Assembly: GCF_000721105.1 (NCBI RefSeq) | Contig: NZ_JOEV01000020.1 | Span: forward strand, 62,001 to 126,000 | Reading direction: 5' to 3' | Length of the DNA: 64,000 bases | DNA from: Streptomyces cellulosae | Lineage (GTDB): Bacteria > Actinomycetota > Actinomycetes > Streptomycetales > Streptomycetaceae | Shown here: in pieces, positions 46,449-56,879 of the stretch | Position numbering within the stretch: the stretch's first letter is position 1 | How the letters are laid out: each line of letters starts with the position of its first letter | Notes under the pieces: generated by a model | The model's database searches: none | What the model was told of the DNA's origin: nothing | What the model saw: the letters and a program-made list of their open reading frames with translations, nothing else | Position numbers and translations under genes: made by a program

Positions 46449-47923
46449 GGTTCCCGCGGCGGCTGCCCCGCCCGCACACGTTGCGCGCCCGGCTCACCGT
46501 CGGTCTGGTGGTGCTGCTGGCGGTGAGCTGCGCGGCGGTCGGCGTGGCCGCCGTCGTCGAACTGAACGGCTTCCTCACCAGCCGTCTGGACGAGCAGCTC
46601 GACCAGGCCGGGAACCAGTTCCCGGAGAGCCTGGAACACGGCGGCACGCTGCCGGACGACCACGACGGCGACGAACACGGTGACACCCGTCGGCAGACCA
46701 CGGGCACGTTCGGCGCCCGGTTGGTCGGCGACGCGGTCACCAACGCGGCGGTGGTCCGGCCGGGAACCGTCACCGACGTTCCCCTGACGTCCGAGGACGC
46801 GAGGCACCTTGGCGCGGTCCCGAGCGACGGCAGGGGCCACACCGTCCGCCTCTCCGCACTGGACGCCTACCGCGTCAGGGCCTCCCAGGGCATCGACGGC
46901 GACGTCCTGATCACCGGCCTGCCCCTGGAGCCGGTGGAGGCCACCGTCCACCGGCTGGAACTGGTCGCCGGAATCGTCTTCGGGGCGGCTCTGACCGCCA
47001 CCGGTGTCGCGGGCGCCCTCTGGGTGCGCTGGTCGCTGCGCCCGCTGAGCCGGGTCGCCGCCACCGCCACCCGGGTCAGCGAACTCCCGCTGGCCAGTGG
47101 GGAGGTGGCGCTGCCGCCGCGCGCTCCCGAGGCGGACCCGCGCAGCGAGGTGGGCCGGGTCGCGGGCGCCTTCAACCGGATGCTCGGCCATGTCGAGGAC
47201 GCGCTCACCAAACGCCATGCCAGCGAGGAACGGCTGCGCAGCTTCGCCGCCGACGCCAGCCATGAGCTGCGCACCCCGGTCGCCTCGGTACGCGGCCACG
47301 CCGAGCTGGCGCTGCTGCACCCGGGCCCGGTGCCGCCGGAGGTCACCCGGGCCCTGGACCGTATCGCCGCCGAGTCGTCCCGGATGGGCGAGATGGTCGA
47401 CGACCTCCTGCTGCTGGCCCGTCTGGACGCGGGCCGCCCGCTGGAACGTGCCCCCGTCGACCTCACCCGCCTGATCCTCGACGCGATCGCCGACGCACGC
47501 GCCGCGGGCCCCGGCCACCAGTGGGAGATGGAGCTTCCGGAGGAACCGGTCACCGTGCCGGGCGACGCACACCGCCTGCAACAGGTGCTGGCCAACCTGT
47601 TGGCCAACGCCCGTGTGCACACACCTGTGGGCACGAAGGTGACGGTGACGCTGGACATCGTTGTGGATTGCGCCGCGGGCGGCGAGGGCCCCTCAGCCGT
47701 CCTGAAGGTCCACGACGACGGCCCCGGCGTCCCCGAGGACCTCCGCCCCGGCGTCTTCGAACGCTTCACCAGAGCCGACCGCCGCAAGTCCGAGTCGCCC
47801 GGCGGCGGTGCGGGCCTGGGCCTGTCGATCGTGGCGGCCGTGGTGGAGGCGCACGGCGGGAACGTGAGCCTGGACAGCCGTCCCGGCGCGACGACGTTCA
47901 CGGTCACCCTCAGTACCGTGTGA
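46445..47923 (+). CDS. Sensor histidine kinase
   Basis: 492 residues. Membrane helix 1 at about 20-42, an extracytoplasmic loop (about 45-165, rich in Asp/His 'DDHDGDEHGD'), helix 2 at about 170-195, HAMP, HisKA 'FAADASHELRTPVASVRGH' and HATPase 'GAGLGLSIVAAVVEAHGG'. The acidic/His stretch in the sensor loop could bind metal. Convergent end overlaps the next gene by 14 bases. Confidence 0.94.
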   Translation: MRFPRRLPRPHTLRARLTVGLVVLLAVSCAAVGVAAVVELNGFLTSRLDEQLDQAGNQFPESLEHGGTLPDDHDGDEHGDTRRQTTGTFGARLVGDAVTNAAVVRPGTVTDVPLTSEDARHLGAVPSDGRGHTVRLSALDAYRVRASQGIDGDVLITGLPLEPVEATVHRLELVAGIVFGAALTATGVAGALWVRWSLRPLSRVAATATRVSELPLASGEVALPPRAPEADPRSEVGRVAGAFNRMLGHVEDALTKRHASEERLRSFAADASHELRTPVASVRGHAELALLHPGPVPPEVTRALDRIAAESSRMGEMVDDLLLLARLDAGRPLERAPVDLTRLILDAIADARAAGPGHQWEMELPEEPVTVPGDAHRLQQVLANLLANARVHTPVGTKVTVTLDIVVDCAAGGEGPSAVLKVHDDGPGVPEDLRPGVFERFTRADRRKSESPGGGAGLGLSIVAAVVEAHGGNVSLDSRPGATTFTVTLSTV

Positions 47924-48611
47924 TCGCGGTACCGCCTCCCGTCGTCCCCACAGCGATGTGCGGCTTCTTGGAGGGCGCGGCCCACCGCAGGATCCGCCGC
48001 ATCGCGTCCGCGGACACCGACACACAACCGGCCGTGGCACCACGCCCGTTGACATGCAGAAAAATCCCGGCGCCCCGCCCGCGCACCGGCTTGTCGTAGT
48101 TGAAGCCGATGACGAAGGCGTACGCGTACTGCGTCGCGTACGAGATCAACCGCTCCGACTCACCCGCACGGCAGTCCGCGGGCCTCGGCTCCACCCACCG
48201 GTTGTAGAACCGCGAGTCATTGTCCTGACACCACCAGGAGTTCTTCCGCACCACCCGGTACCTGTACGTCGTGCCGTCCGGCGCCCCCTTGATCCCGAAG
48301 GCGTACGGCAGGTCGTACAGACCGGTGGGCGTCGTGTTCGTCCCCTGCCGGCGCGCGGCCCCCTCGACGAGCCCCTTCGCCCCGAACCGGGCAGCCGCCG
48401 AACCGGCCTTGGCCCACTGCCCGTTCCGCCGTTCCCACCACGTCAGGGTCCCCGAGGTGGAGCCGGTCCTCGCGGCCACCGCGGTGATCAGTTGGCTGCC
48501 GCCCCCGGTGTCGGCCATCCGGGCGGGCAGGGGCGGCGGCGAACCACCCGGAGCGGCACCGAGGCCGAGCAGGGACGCGGACAGAAGGGCGGCGACGACA
48601 GCGGGGCGCAT
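47910..48611 (-). CDS. Exported L,D-transpeptidase (YkuD) family protein
   Basis: 233 residues from ATG 48611 with a signal peptide ('VVAALLSASLLGLGAAPG'). The YkuD domain is seen in 'TPTGLYDLPYAFG' and 'IFLHVNGRGATAGCVSVSADAMRRIL', with catalytic His and Cys. It may make 3-3 peptidoglycan cross-links, although some actinobacterial members of this shape are of unknown activity. A start at 48716 would add a hydrophilic tail. Confidence 0.87.
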   Translation of the reverse strand: MRPAVVAALLSASLLGLGAAPGGSPPPLPARMADTGGGSQLITAVAARTGSTSGTLTWWERRNGQWAKAGSAAARFGAKGLVEGAARRQGTNTTPTGLYDLPYAFGIKGAPDGTTYRYRVVRKNSWWCQDNDSRFYNRWVEPRPADCRAGESERLISYATQYAYAFVIGFNYDKPVRGRGAGIFLHVNGRGATAGCVSVSADAMRRILRWAAPSKKPHIAVGTTGGGTAITRY

Positions 48612-48708
48612 GTCGCCGAACCTACGGCGGGACAACGGCCACGGCACCGGGGCTGACCCGTTCGGGTCCGGTCCCGAGGTGCCGTCGCCGCTCTTTGGAC
48701 CTCCTCGC

Positions 48709-50391
48709 TCACTCACCCAGCGGATTCAGCAGATCCGCCCGCTCCTGGAAGGCGTACAGCATCAGATCGGTCATCTCGAACACGTGGCCGGCGTGGCGTT
48801 CCGTGACCGGGCTGAGGAACGGACGCCAGAACCGGTCGCGCACGATGGAGTACCGGCTGCCCTCCATGGCCCGGTGGAACACCTCGGCGACGATCCGGCC
48901 ACCGACACCGGTCAGCCGTCCGCTGCCGTTCGCCTCGGCCTCGCGCAGGACGTAGAACCACAGCGGGCAGTGCTCGACGAGTTTCTTGCGCAGCGGCTCG
49001 CTGAGCTGGGCGCCGCCGCCGTTCTCGAAGTCGGACGGCAGGAGCGGCTTCACCCCGAGGCGCTTGGCCATCTGCTGACCCGTCGCCAGGCTCATCATGT
49101 TCGCCCGGGTGAGGTTGCGGAACGCGAGGTTCAGCTCGATCGGAGCGGGAGCCGGCCCGCCGCGACCGCCGAAGGATCCGAGCGGAAGGTCGGCCAGCGG
49201 GTTGACCAGCTGGGTGTCGATCCGCTTGGCGACGTTGAACTTCTCGGCCGGCACGCCCAGGTCGTCCCGGCCCGCCTCACGGAAGTCGAACAGGCGCCGG
49301 AAGTCGGCGATCCAGTTGGTGGGCAGCCGCTCGAAGGTCCCCGCCTCGGGATCGCCGGCGTCGGCGGGCGGCGGAGAGAGGATCCCGCTGGTGCCGGTGA
49401 AGCGGAACAGCAACGGCAGTGTTCCCCTGCCGTTGTCGAAGATCCGGTTCCAGTTGTAGGCGCCGCGCACCATGCTGTGGCCCAGTCGGTACGCGGCCAC
49501 CGAGAACTCGATCGGCATGGTCGGGAAGTCGTGTTCGCCCGGGGCCGGCTCGAAGAACGTGCGGCCCTTGGTGAACACCTCCTCGACGATGCCCGGGTCG
49601 ACGATCCTGGGCAGGAAGTCGTGCCGCAGCATCCACTGGTAGTGCTTGACCACCGTCTCGCGTGCCGTCTCGAACAGGACCGCGCTGGAGACGCCCTTGT
49701 TGATCAGGTCGCCCACGACCCGGTTGTGGAACCGGATGAAGGCGCAGTGGATCTGGGCGACCACGAGGTTCTCGTCGTTGCGCGGATCCGGGATGAGGGG
49801 CCGGCGCCGCTCGGAGACCAGCGAGCCGGCGCCCACCCGGGGCAGGTCGAAGCCGCCGAGGGGCAGACCGACGATCTGGTCGTCACCGGGAGCGGGCAGG
49901 CCCTGGGTCGTGCCGGTGCGCAGGCGCAGGCCGTCGTCCTCGTAGAAACGGCGGTCGAAGCGGTGCTCCGGACCGAGGCCGTAGAGGCTGTCGAGGTCCA
50001 GCGCCGGGGAGCGGCCCTGGAGGAGCTGGCGGACGGTGACGTCCTCCTCCAGCTGTACCGCCGTGGCGTCCAGGGTCAGGTCGTGGTCGACGAACTGGCC
50101 GAGGTAGGTGAAGCCCGCGGGCACCGCCGGGTTGTTCGAGTCGGGCTGGGGACCGGCCTTGGTCATCGCCTGCGCGAGTTCCTCGCGGGCGGGCCGGTCG
50201 AGCAGCTGGGCGGGCTTGGCGTGCGGGCCCAGCCGGGAGAACTGGAACTTGCGCAGAGCCGCGACGGTCGACGCCGTCGACGGCTGCGTGGGGCCCTCGT
50301 CCCCGGAGTCGGCGAGGATGCCCTCGCCGACCACGAAGTATGAGGTACGGACATGGCGTTTGGTCTGTGGTTCGCGCGTCGGTCGGAACAT
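48709..50391 (-). CDS. Animal-type haem peroxidase
   Basis: 560 residues, no signal peptide. Distal His in 'GFTYLGQFVDHDLTLDA', 'LIPDPRNDENLVVAQIHCAFIRFHNRVV', and proximal His in 'EFSVAAYRLGHSMVRGAYNWNRIF' identify the cyclooxygenase/myeloperoxidase superfamily (An_peroxidase). Bacterial members oxidise halides or organic substrates with peroxide; the role is unknown. Single gene, ATG 50391. Confidence 0.9.
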   Translation of the reverse strand: MFRPTREPQTKRHVRTSYFVVGEGILADSGDEGPTQPSTASTVAALRKFQFSRLGPHAKPAQLLDRPAREELAQAMTKAGPQPDSNNPAVPAGFTYLGQFVDHDLTLDATAVQLEEDVTVRQLLQGRSPALDLDSLYGLGPEHRFDRRFYEDDGLRLRTGTTQGLPAPGDDQIVGLPLGGFDLPRVGAGSLVSERRRPLIPDPRNDENLVVAQIHCAFIRFHNRVVGDLINKGVSSAVLFETARETVVKHYQWMLRHDFLPRIVDPGIVEEVFTKGRTFFEPAPGEHDFPTMPIEFSVAAYRLGHSMVRGAYNWNRIFDNGRGTLPLLFRFTGTSGILSPPPADAGDPEAGTFERLPTNWIADFRRLFDFREAGRDDLGVPAEKFNVAKRIDTQLVNPLADLPLGSFGGRGGPAPAPIELNLAFRNLTRANMMSLATGQQMAKRLGVKPLLPSDFENGGGAQLSEPLRKKLVEHCPLWFYVLREAEANGSGRLTGVGGRIVAEVFHRAMEGSRYSIVRDRFWRPFLSPVTERHAGHVFEMTDLMLYAFQERADLLNPLGE

Positions 50392-50500
50392 GATTCCCCC
50401 ATCCGTTCGTGCGCTCAGGCTAGGCACGCGCGAGCACCGGACGGGAGAATTCCGTCATTATTCAGGCAAGTTGCTTGTGTGTGTATGGATGAAATAAGAG

Positions 50501-51085
50501 CTACGAAATCGGACGCAGCGGCAGCGGAAGTCCGGGCAGTCCGTCCATGCTTGTGGCGATGTGCTCCTTCTTGGCGAAGTACTCGCTGAGTGAGGCGTCG
50601 TCCTCGCGCGCGAAGCGCCGGCCGTGCAGGTCGCGGTCCCCGTCGTACGACATGTAGGGCACCGCGTACCCGCAGGAGTCGCGGATGAGTTCGGCCCGTA
50701 CGACGATCACGGCACGCAGTCCGTGATCGGTCGGGTCGATGTCCGGGAAGTGGGCGAGCAGTTCGGGGAAGCGCGGGTCGTCGCGGAAGACCGGCTCGCC
50801 GCGGCCGTGCACCCGCACGATGTTCGGCGGCCCCTGGAAGGCGCACCACATCAGGGTGATCCGGCCGTTCTCCCGCAGATGCGCGATGGTCTCCGCGGTG
50901 GAGCCGACGAAGTCGAGGTAGGCCACGGTGAGTTCGTCGAGAATCGCGAACGAGCCCTTGAGGCCCTTGGGGGAGAGGTTGACCGTGCCGTCGCCGGACA
51001 AGGGGGCGGATGCGGTGAAGAAGAGCGGCTGCGCCTCGATGAAGGTGCGCAGTCGGCCGTCTATGCGTGCGTAGTTCTTTCCCAT
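50501..51085 (-). CDS. Pyridoxamine-5'-phosphate oxidase-like flavoprotein
   Basis: 194 residues. Split-barrel FMN-binding fold: 'LFFTASAPLSGDGTVNLSPKG', 'VAYLDFVGSTAETIAHLRENGRITLMWCAFQGPPNIVRVHGRGE'. This larger group, with C-terminal extension 'DSCGYAVPYMSYDGDRD', differs from the one at 23540. The substrate is unknown. Confidence 0.87.
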   Translation of the reverse strand: MGKNYARIDGRLRTFIEAQPLFFTASAPLSGDGTVNLSPKGLKGSFAILDELTVAYLDFVGSTAETIAHLRENGRITLMWCAFQGPPNIVRVHGRGEPVFRDDPRFPELLAHFPDIDPTDHGLRAVIVVRAELIRDSCGYAVPYMSYDGDRDLHGRRFAREDDASLSEYFAKKEHIATSMDGLPGLPLPLRPIS

Positions 51086-51163
51086 GTCTAACGATTATGG
51101 GTGCAGATCGTTCGCGTGTCTAAGGAATTCGGATGTCCACGCCGTCCATGCCGTCCATGCGAA

Positions 51164-51196
51164 GAGGACGGTCCTCGTGTGCATGAGGCCGTCCTC
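51164..51196 (-). terminator. Hairpin after the two-repeat secreted protein gene
   Basis: GAGGACGG (51164-51171) pairs with CCGTCCTC (51189-51196), about 70 bases past the stop at 51267. No gene is seen in 51086-51266. Confidence 0.5.
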
Positions 51197-51266
51197 GTCG
51201 GGACGTTCAGACGCCCGTGGCCGCCCCGGCCGGCGCTCACACGGGGCGGTCACAGCGCCTGTCACG

Positions 51267-52205
51267 TCACTGGTTGACCGTGCAGGCGGCCAGGGAGTCC
51301 AGGCCCTGCGGCTTCTCGGCGGTGCGGCCGATGGAGATGGCGATGCGGTCGATGGTCGACTTCCGCTTGTCCGCCAGCGGGCCGAGGATCGCGTTCTGGA
51401 CGAAGTTCGGTCCGCCCTGGCCGACCGTGTCCACGAGGCGCTTGTCGGCCTCCTGGATCTGGGTGTCCAGAAGGGCCAGGTTACGGTCGACCTCGGCCTG
51501 GGCGGAGGCCGGGATCGCGGGCAACTGCGAGGCGACGTCCGGGCAGTTGATGGCGCCGGCCGCAGCGGCGTCGCCACCCGCCTCCGCGCCGCCCTCCTGC
51601 GGGGCGGCCGCACTCGGCGTGGCCGCGGCCTCGCCGCCGGCCTCCGCACCGGCACCGGCCTCCGCACCGGCACCGGCCTCCGCCCCGGCTTCCTGGCCGG
51701 CGCCCGCTTCTGCGCCCGCGCCCGCCTCCTCGCCCGCGCCGGCGGCACCGTCGGCGTTGAGGGTGCATGGCGCGAGCGCGTCGAGACCCTGGGGCTTCTC
51801 GGCGGTGCGGCCGATCGCGGTGGCGATGCGGTTGACGGTGGAGATCCGCTTGTCCTCCAGCGGACCGAGGATCGCGTTCTGAACGAAGTTCGGTCCGCCC
51901 TGGCCGACCGTGTCCACGAGCCGCTTGTTGGCCTCGTCGATCTGGGTCTGCAGCAGGGTCAGGTTGCGGTCGACCTCGGCCTGGGCGGACGCCGGGATCG
52001 CCGGGAGCTGGGAGGCGACGTCCGGGCACGTGATGGTGCCGGGGCCGGCGGCCAGCGTCTTGGCGTTCGTGCTTCCGCTCTGCGCGGAGCCGGGCGTTCC
52101 GGCGAGGGCGGAACCGGCGATCACCGCGCCGGACAACACCACCGCGGCAGCGCCGCCGATCAACGCGACGCGACGCTTGTTGTACTTCGGAAGAGCCCTG
52201 GACAT
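51267..52205 (-). CDS. Secreted protein with two copies of an unassigned ~85-residue domain
   Basis: 312 residues. Signal peptide 'VALIGGAAAVVLSGAVIAGSALA'. Two copies (about 58-148 and 217-310) share 'CPDVASQLPAIPASAQAEVDR', 'TVGQGGPNFVQNAILGPL', 'DKR', 'IGRTAEKPQGLD' and a closing Cys, so each could hold one disulfide. Between them lies a 65-residue Ala/Glu/Gly linker (AGAEAGAG repeats). I do not recognise the domain. The predicted shape is two helical modules on a flexible tether at the cell surface. Confidence 0.85.
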   Translation of the reverse strand: MSRALPKYNKRRVALIGGAAAVVLSGAVIAGSALAGTPGSAQSGSTNAKTLAAGPGTITCPDVASQLPAIPASAQAEVDRNLTLLQTQIDEANKRLVDTVGQGGPNFVQNAILGPLEDKRISTVNRIATAIGRTAEKPQGLDALAPCTLNADGAAGAGEEAGAGAEAGAGQEAGAEAGAGAEAGAGAEAGGEAAATPSAAAPQEGGAEAGGDAAAAGAINCPDVASQLPAIPASAQAEVDRNLALLDTQIQEADKRLVDTVGQGGPNFVQNAILGPLADKRKSTIDRIAISIGRTAEKPQGLDSLAACTVNQ

Positions 52206-52424
52206 GCGGATGCCTCACTCGGGTCGGGGGGTCTCTCATTCACAAACGCGGCGCCTGCGTTCGGCGAGAGGTACGGGTAAGCGGTTTCAGGTGTTCAAAG
52301 GCCGAGCAAATTTCCTGCCGATGGGCTGGTCGGCGGGGGCTTGTGGCTCGGTGGGCGGTGGGTTTCCGCCTCGACGGGTGACTTGCGGGGCGCCCCGGGA
52401 GACGGCCGGGGCCGCGCCTCGCGA

Positions 52425-52580
52425 GGGACTTTCGCCCCGCCCTGCGCGTGCCCCGTGCCTCGCGATGGGCCCTGCGCCCCGCCCTGCGCGTGCCCCGCGC
52501 CTCGGGATGGGCCCTGCGCCCCGCCCTGCGCGTGCCCCGTGCCTCGCGATGGGCCCTGCGCCCCGCCCTGCGCGCCCCGC
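52425..52580. repeat. 42-bp tandem repeats
   Basis: Units start at 52467, 52509 and 52551 with exactly 42-base spacing (GGGCCCTGCGCCCCGCCCTG start), with worn copies at both edges. The unit is a multiple of three, and long open frames exist on both strands, but none has a plausible start or recognisable protein. The region is treated as non-coding. Confidence 0.85.
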
Positions 52581-52693
52581 GGGCGATCGGTGGCCGGCGG
52601 GCGCTCCCCGGTCCGCCACTGCTCTGCGCCGGGAGGTGCCCGCCGCCACCGCCTGCGCCCCCGGTCGCAGGCACACCCGCCTGCGCCCCCGCA

Positions 52694-52801
52694 GCAGGCA
52701 CCACCGCCTCCACCCCCGGCCGTCGGCGCCACCGCCTCCCCCCTGCCGCAGGCACCACCGCCTCCACCCCCGGCCGTCGGCGCCACCGCCTCCCCCCCTG
52801 C
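52694..52801. repeat. Two 54-bp tandem repeats
   Basis: GCAGGCACCACCGCCTCC starts units at 52694 and 52748; the two copies are almost the same. With the 42-bp array they fill the 600-base gap before argG. Confidence 0.8.
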
Positions 52802-52829
52802 CGCAGCGGCATCGCCCCCACCAGCAGGA

Positions 52830-52867
52830 TTGACGAATCATGCAGAGGTCTGCATACTCATGCATGA
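52830..52867 (+). promoter_or_regulatory. argG promoter and ARG boxes
   Basis: TTGACG (52830-52835) lies 17 bases before CATACT (52853-52858). Overlapping palindromes TGCAGAGGTCTGCA (52841-52854) and TGCATACTCATGCA (52851-52864) match the TGCAT-n4-ATGCA ArgR site. ArgR should repress argGH together with argC. Confidence 0.7.
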
Positions 52868-52894
52868 CACCGCACGCACCGTGAGGAGAACCCC

Positions 52895-54088
52895 GTGACC
52901 GAGCGCGTCGTACTCGCCTACTCGGGCGGTCTGGACACCTCCGTCGCCATCGGCTGGATCGCCGAGGAGACGGGCGCCGAGGTCATCGCCGTCGCGGTGG
53001 ACGTCGGTCAGGGCGGCGAGGACCTGGACGTCATCCGCAAGCGCGCGCTCGCCTGCGGGGCCGTCGAGGCCGAAGTGGCCGATGCCAAGGACGAGTTCGC
53101 CGACGAGTACTGTCTCCCGGCGATCAAGGCCAACGCCCTCTACATGGACCGCTACCCGCTGGTCTCCGCGCTCTCCCGGCCGACGATCGTCAAGCACCTG
53201 GTCGCCGCCGCCCACAAGCACGGCGCCACCACCGTCGCTCACGGCTGCACCGGCAAGGGCAACGACCAGGTCCGCTTCGAGGCCGGCATCGTCGCCCTCG
53301 CCCCCGGCCTCAGGTGCATCGCCCCCGTCCGCGACTACGCGATGACCCGCGACAAGGCCATCGCGTTCTGCGAGGCCAGGAACCTCCCGATCGCGACCTC
53401 CAAGAAGTCCCCGTACTCCATCGACCAGAACGTCTTCGGGCGTGCCGTCGAGACCGGCTTCCTCGAGGACATCTGGAACGCCCCGATCGAGGACATCTAC
53501 GAGTACACCCAGAACCCGGCCGTCCCGCGCGAGGCCGACGAGGTGGTCATCACCTTCGAGGAGGGCGTCCCGGTCGCCGTCGACGGCCGGCCCGTCACCG
53601 TCCTGCAGGCCGTCCAGCAGCTCAACGAGCGTGCCGGCGCCCAGGGCATCGGCCGGATCGACATGGTCGAGGACCGCCTCGTCGGCATCAAGTCCCGCGA
53701 GGTGTACGAGGCCCCGGGCGCCATCGCGCTCATCACGGCCCACCAGGAGCTGGAGAACGTCACCGTCGAGCGTGAACTCGCCCGCTACAAGCGGCAGGTC
53801 GAGCAGCGCTGGGGCGAACTCGTCTACGACGGCCAGTGGTTCTCCCCGCTCAAGCGCGCCCTGGACGGCTTCATCGACGAGGCCAACCAGCACGTCAACG
53901 GCGACATCCGGATGACCCTGCACGGCGGTCGCGCGGTGGTCACCGGCCGGCGCTCCGAGTCGTCGCTGTACGACTTCGACCTCGCCACCTACGACACCGG
54001 CGACACGTTCGACCAGGCCGCCGCCAAGGGCTTCATCGACATCTACGGCCTGTCGTCGAAGATCGCGGCCAAGCGGGACCTCGCGTAG
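52895..54088 (+). CDS. argG: Argininosuccinate synthase
   Basis: 397 residues from GTG after GAGGAG. '[17 protein letters not shown]' is the PP-loop ATP pyrophosphatase motif; '[13 protein letters not shown]' and '[16 protein letters not shown]' are family signatures. It joins citrulline and aspartate. argH follows 111 bases later. Confidence 0.98.
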   Translation: MTERVVLAYSGGLDTSVAIGWIAEETGAEVIAVAVDVGQGGEDLDVIRKRALACGAVEAEVADAKDEFADEYCLPAIKANALYMDRYPLVSALSRPTIVKHLVAAAHKHGATTVAHGCTGKGNDQVRFEAGIVALAPGLRCIAPVRDYAMTRDKAIAFCEARNLPIATSKKSPYSIDQNVFGRAVETGFLEDIWNAPIEDIYEYTQNPAVPREADEVVITFEEGVPVAVDGRPVTVLQAVQQLNERAGAQGIGRIDMVEDRLVGIKSREVYEAPGAIALITAHQELENVTVERELARYKRQVEQRWGELVYDGQWFSPLKRALDGFIDEANQHVNGDIRMTLHGGRAVVTGRRSESSLYDFDLATYDTGDTFDQAAAKGFIDIYGLSSKIAAKRDLA

Positions 54089-54115
54089 GCGATAGCGTGA
54101 ACGCCGCCTCCCTGA

Positions 54116-55633
<1,518 letters not shown>

Positions 55634-55680
55634 CGGGAACGCCCGGCTAGGAGCGCGGGGAACGGCACGAAAAGCCACGA

Positions 55681-55716
55681 CGCAACCGCAACCGCAACCG
55701 CAGCCGCAGCCGCACG
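55681..55716. repeat. Hexanucleotide repeat after argH
   Basis: CGCAACCGCAACCGCAACCG followed by CAGCCGCAGCCGCA is a run of GCAACC/GCAGCC units between argH and the aldo/keto reductase gene. No gene is seen in 55634-55824. Confidence 0.7.
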
Positions 55717-55824
55717 CGCACCACGCACTCACCGCACCACCGCACGAACCGAGCTCCGAGGCGAAGGTCATCGCGGGTTACGTTGGTCGCAAGCCGTACC
55801 GGAGCCGACCGAACGGAGCCCGCG

Positions 55825-56796
55825 ATGCCCTTCGCCCGCCTCGCCTCAGCGACGACCCCGACCTGCCGCTTCGGCCTCGGCCTCGCCGCAGTCGGCCGCC
55901 CCGGCTACATCAACCTCGGGCGGGATCGTGACCTCGGAGCCGATCGCAGTGTCGAGACCCTGCGCACACGCACCCACGAACTCCTCGACGCCGCCTACGC
56001 CCAGGGCGTCCGCTACGTCGACGCGGCCCGCTCCTACGGCCGTTCGGAGGAGTTCCTCGCCGAGTGGCTCCGCGCCCGCCCCGGCATCGACGACGTCGTC
56101 GTCGGCAGCAAGTGGGGCTACACGTACACGGCCGACTGGAGCACCGACGCCGAGCAGCACGAGGTCAAGGACCACAGCGTGCCGACGTACCAGCGGCAGC
56201 GCGCCGAGACCGCCGCCCTGCTCGGCGACCGGCTCGACCTGTACCAGATCCACTCGGTGACCCCGGACAGCCCGGCCCTCACCGACAAAGAGCTCCATGC
56301 CGGGCTGGCGGAGGCCGCGGCCCAGGGGGTGAGCATCGGCTTCTCCACCAGCGGTCCCGCGCAGGCCGACGCCATCCGCGCCGCGCTCGCGGTCACGGTC
56401 GACGGCGAGCCCCTCTTCCGTACCGTCCAGTCCACCTACAACGCGCTGGAGACCTCAGCCGCCCCGGCCCTCGCCGAGGCCCACGACGCCGGTCTCACGG
56501 TGATCGTCAAGGAGGGCATGGCCAACGGACGTCTGGCCGGGCCCTCTGCGCCGGACGTCCTGAAGGCCGTGGCGGAGGAGACGTCCTACGGCTGCGACGC
56601 CGTGGCTCTGGCGTTCGTCCTGCGCCGGCCCTGGGCCGGTGTCGTGCTCTCCGGCGCCGCCACGCCCCTCCAGCTCGCGTCCAACCTGCGGGCGGCCGTC
56701 GTCGACCTCGACGAGGAGCAGCTCGCGCGCCTGGCCACGCTGGCGGAGGACCCGCACGCCTACTGGGATCGGCGCGGACAGCTGCCCTGGCACTGA
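55825..56796 (+). CDS. Aldo/keto reductase
   Basis: 323 residues, TIM barrel. 'FGLGLAAVGRPGYINLG', 'GVRYVDAARSYGRSEEFLAEWL' (Asp/Tyr), 'VVGSKWGYTY' (Lys) and 'LDLYQIHSVTP' (His) give the AKR tetrad. NADPH-dependent carbonyl reduction; substrate unknown. ATG 55825 follows ACGGAG. Confidence 0.9.
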   Translation: MPFARLASATTPTCRFGLGLAAVGRPGYINLGRDRDLGADRSVETLRTRTHELLDAAYAQGVRYVDAARSYGRSEEFLAEWLRARPGIDDVVVGSKWGYTYTADWSTDAEQHEVKDHSVPTYQRQRAETAALLGDRLDLYQIHSVTPDSPALTDKELHAGLAEAAAQGVSIGFSTSGPAQADAIRAALAVTVDGEPLFRTVQSTYNALETSAAPALAEAHDAGLTVIVKEGMANGRLAGPSAPDVLKAVAEETSYGCDAVALAFVLRRPWAGVVLSGAATPLQLASNLRAAVVDLDEEQLARLATLAEDPHAYWDRRGQLPWH

Positions 56797-56841
56797 CGGA
56801 CACCTTCGTCCGCCTGCGGTGATGAGACGCCCATGCCCATC

Positions 56842-56873
56842 GTGAGACGTTGATGTCTCACATGGTCTACTCT
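56842..56873 (+). promoter_or_regulatory. TetR operator and -10 of a leaderless promoter
   Basis: GTGAGACGTTGATGTCTCAC (56842-56861) is a 7-bp perfect inverted repeat. TACTCT (56868-56873) lies 6 bases before the TetR ATG, as in a leaderless mRNA. Autoregulation of the tetR-MFS operon is likely. Confidence 0.65.
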
Positions 56874-56879
56874 TGTCTC

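Noticed and set aside
52425..52801. CRISPR array
   Set aside because: Units are adjoining without distinct spacers and no cas genes are present.
52240..52865. Open frames in the repeat region before argG, several on both strands
   Set aside because: They are Arg/Ala/Gly or Pro repeats generated by the 42- and 54-bp arrays, open on both strands, with no ribosome-binding site. Kept as repeats, not genes.
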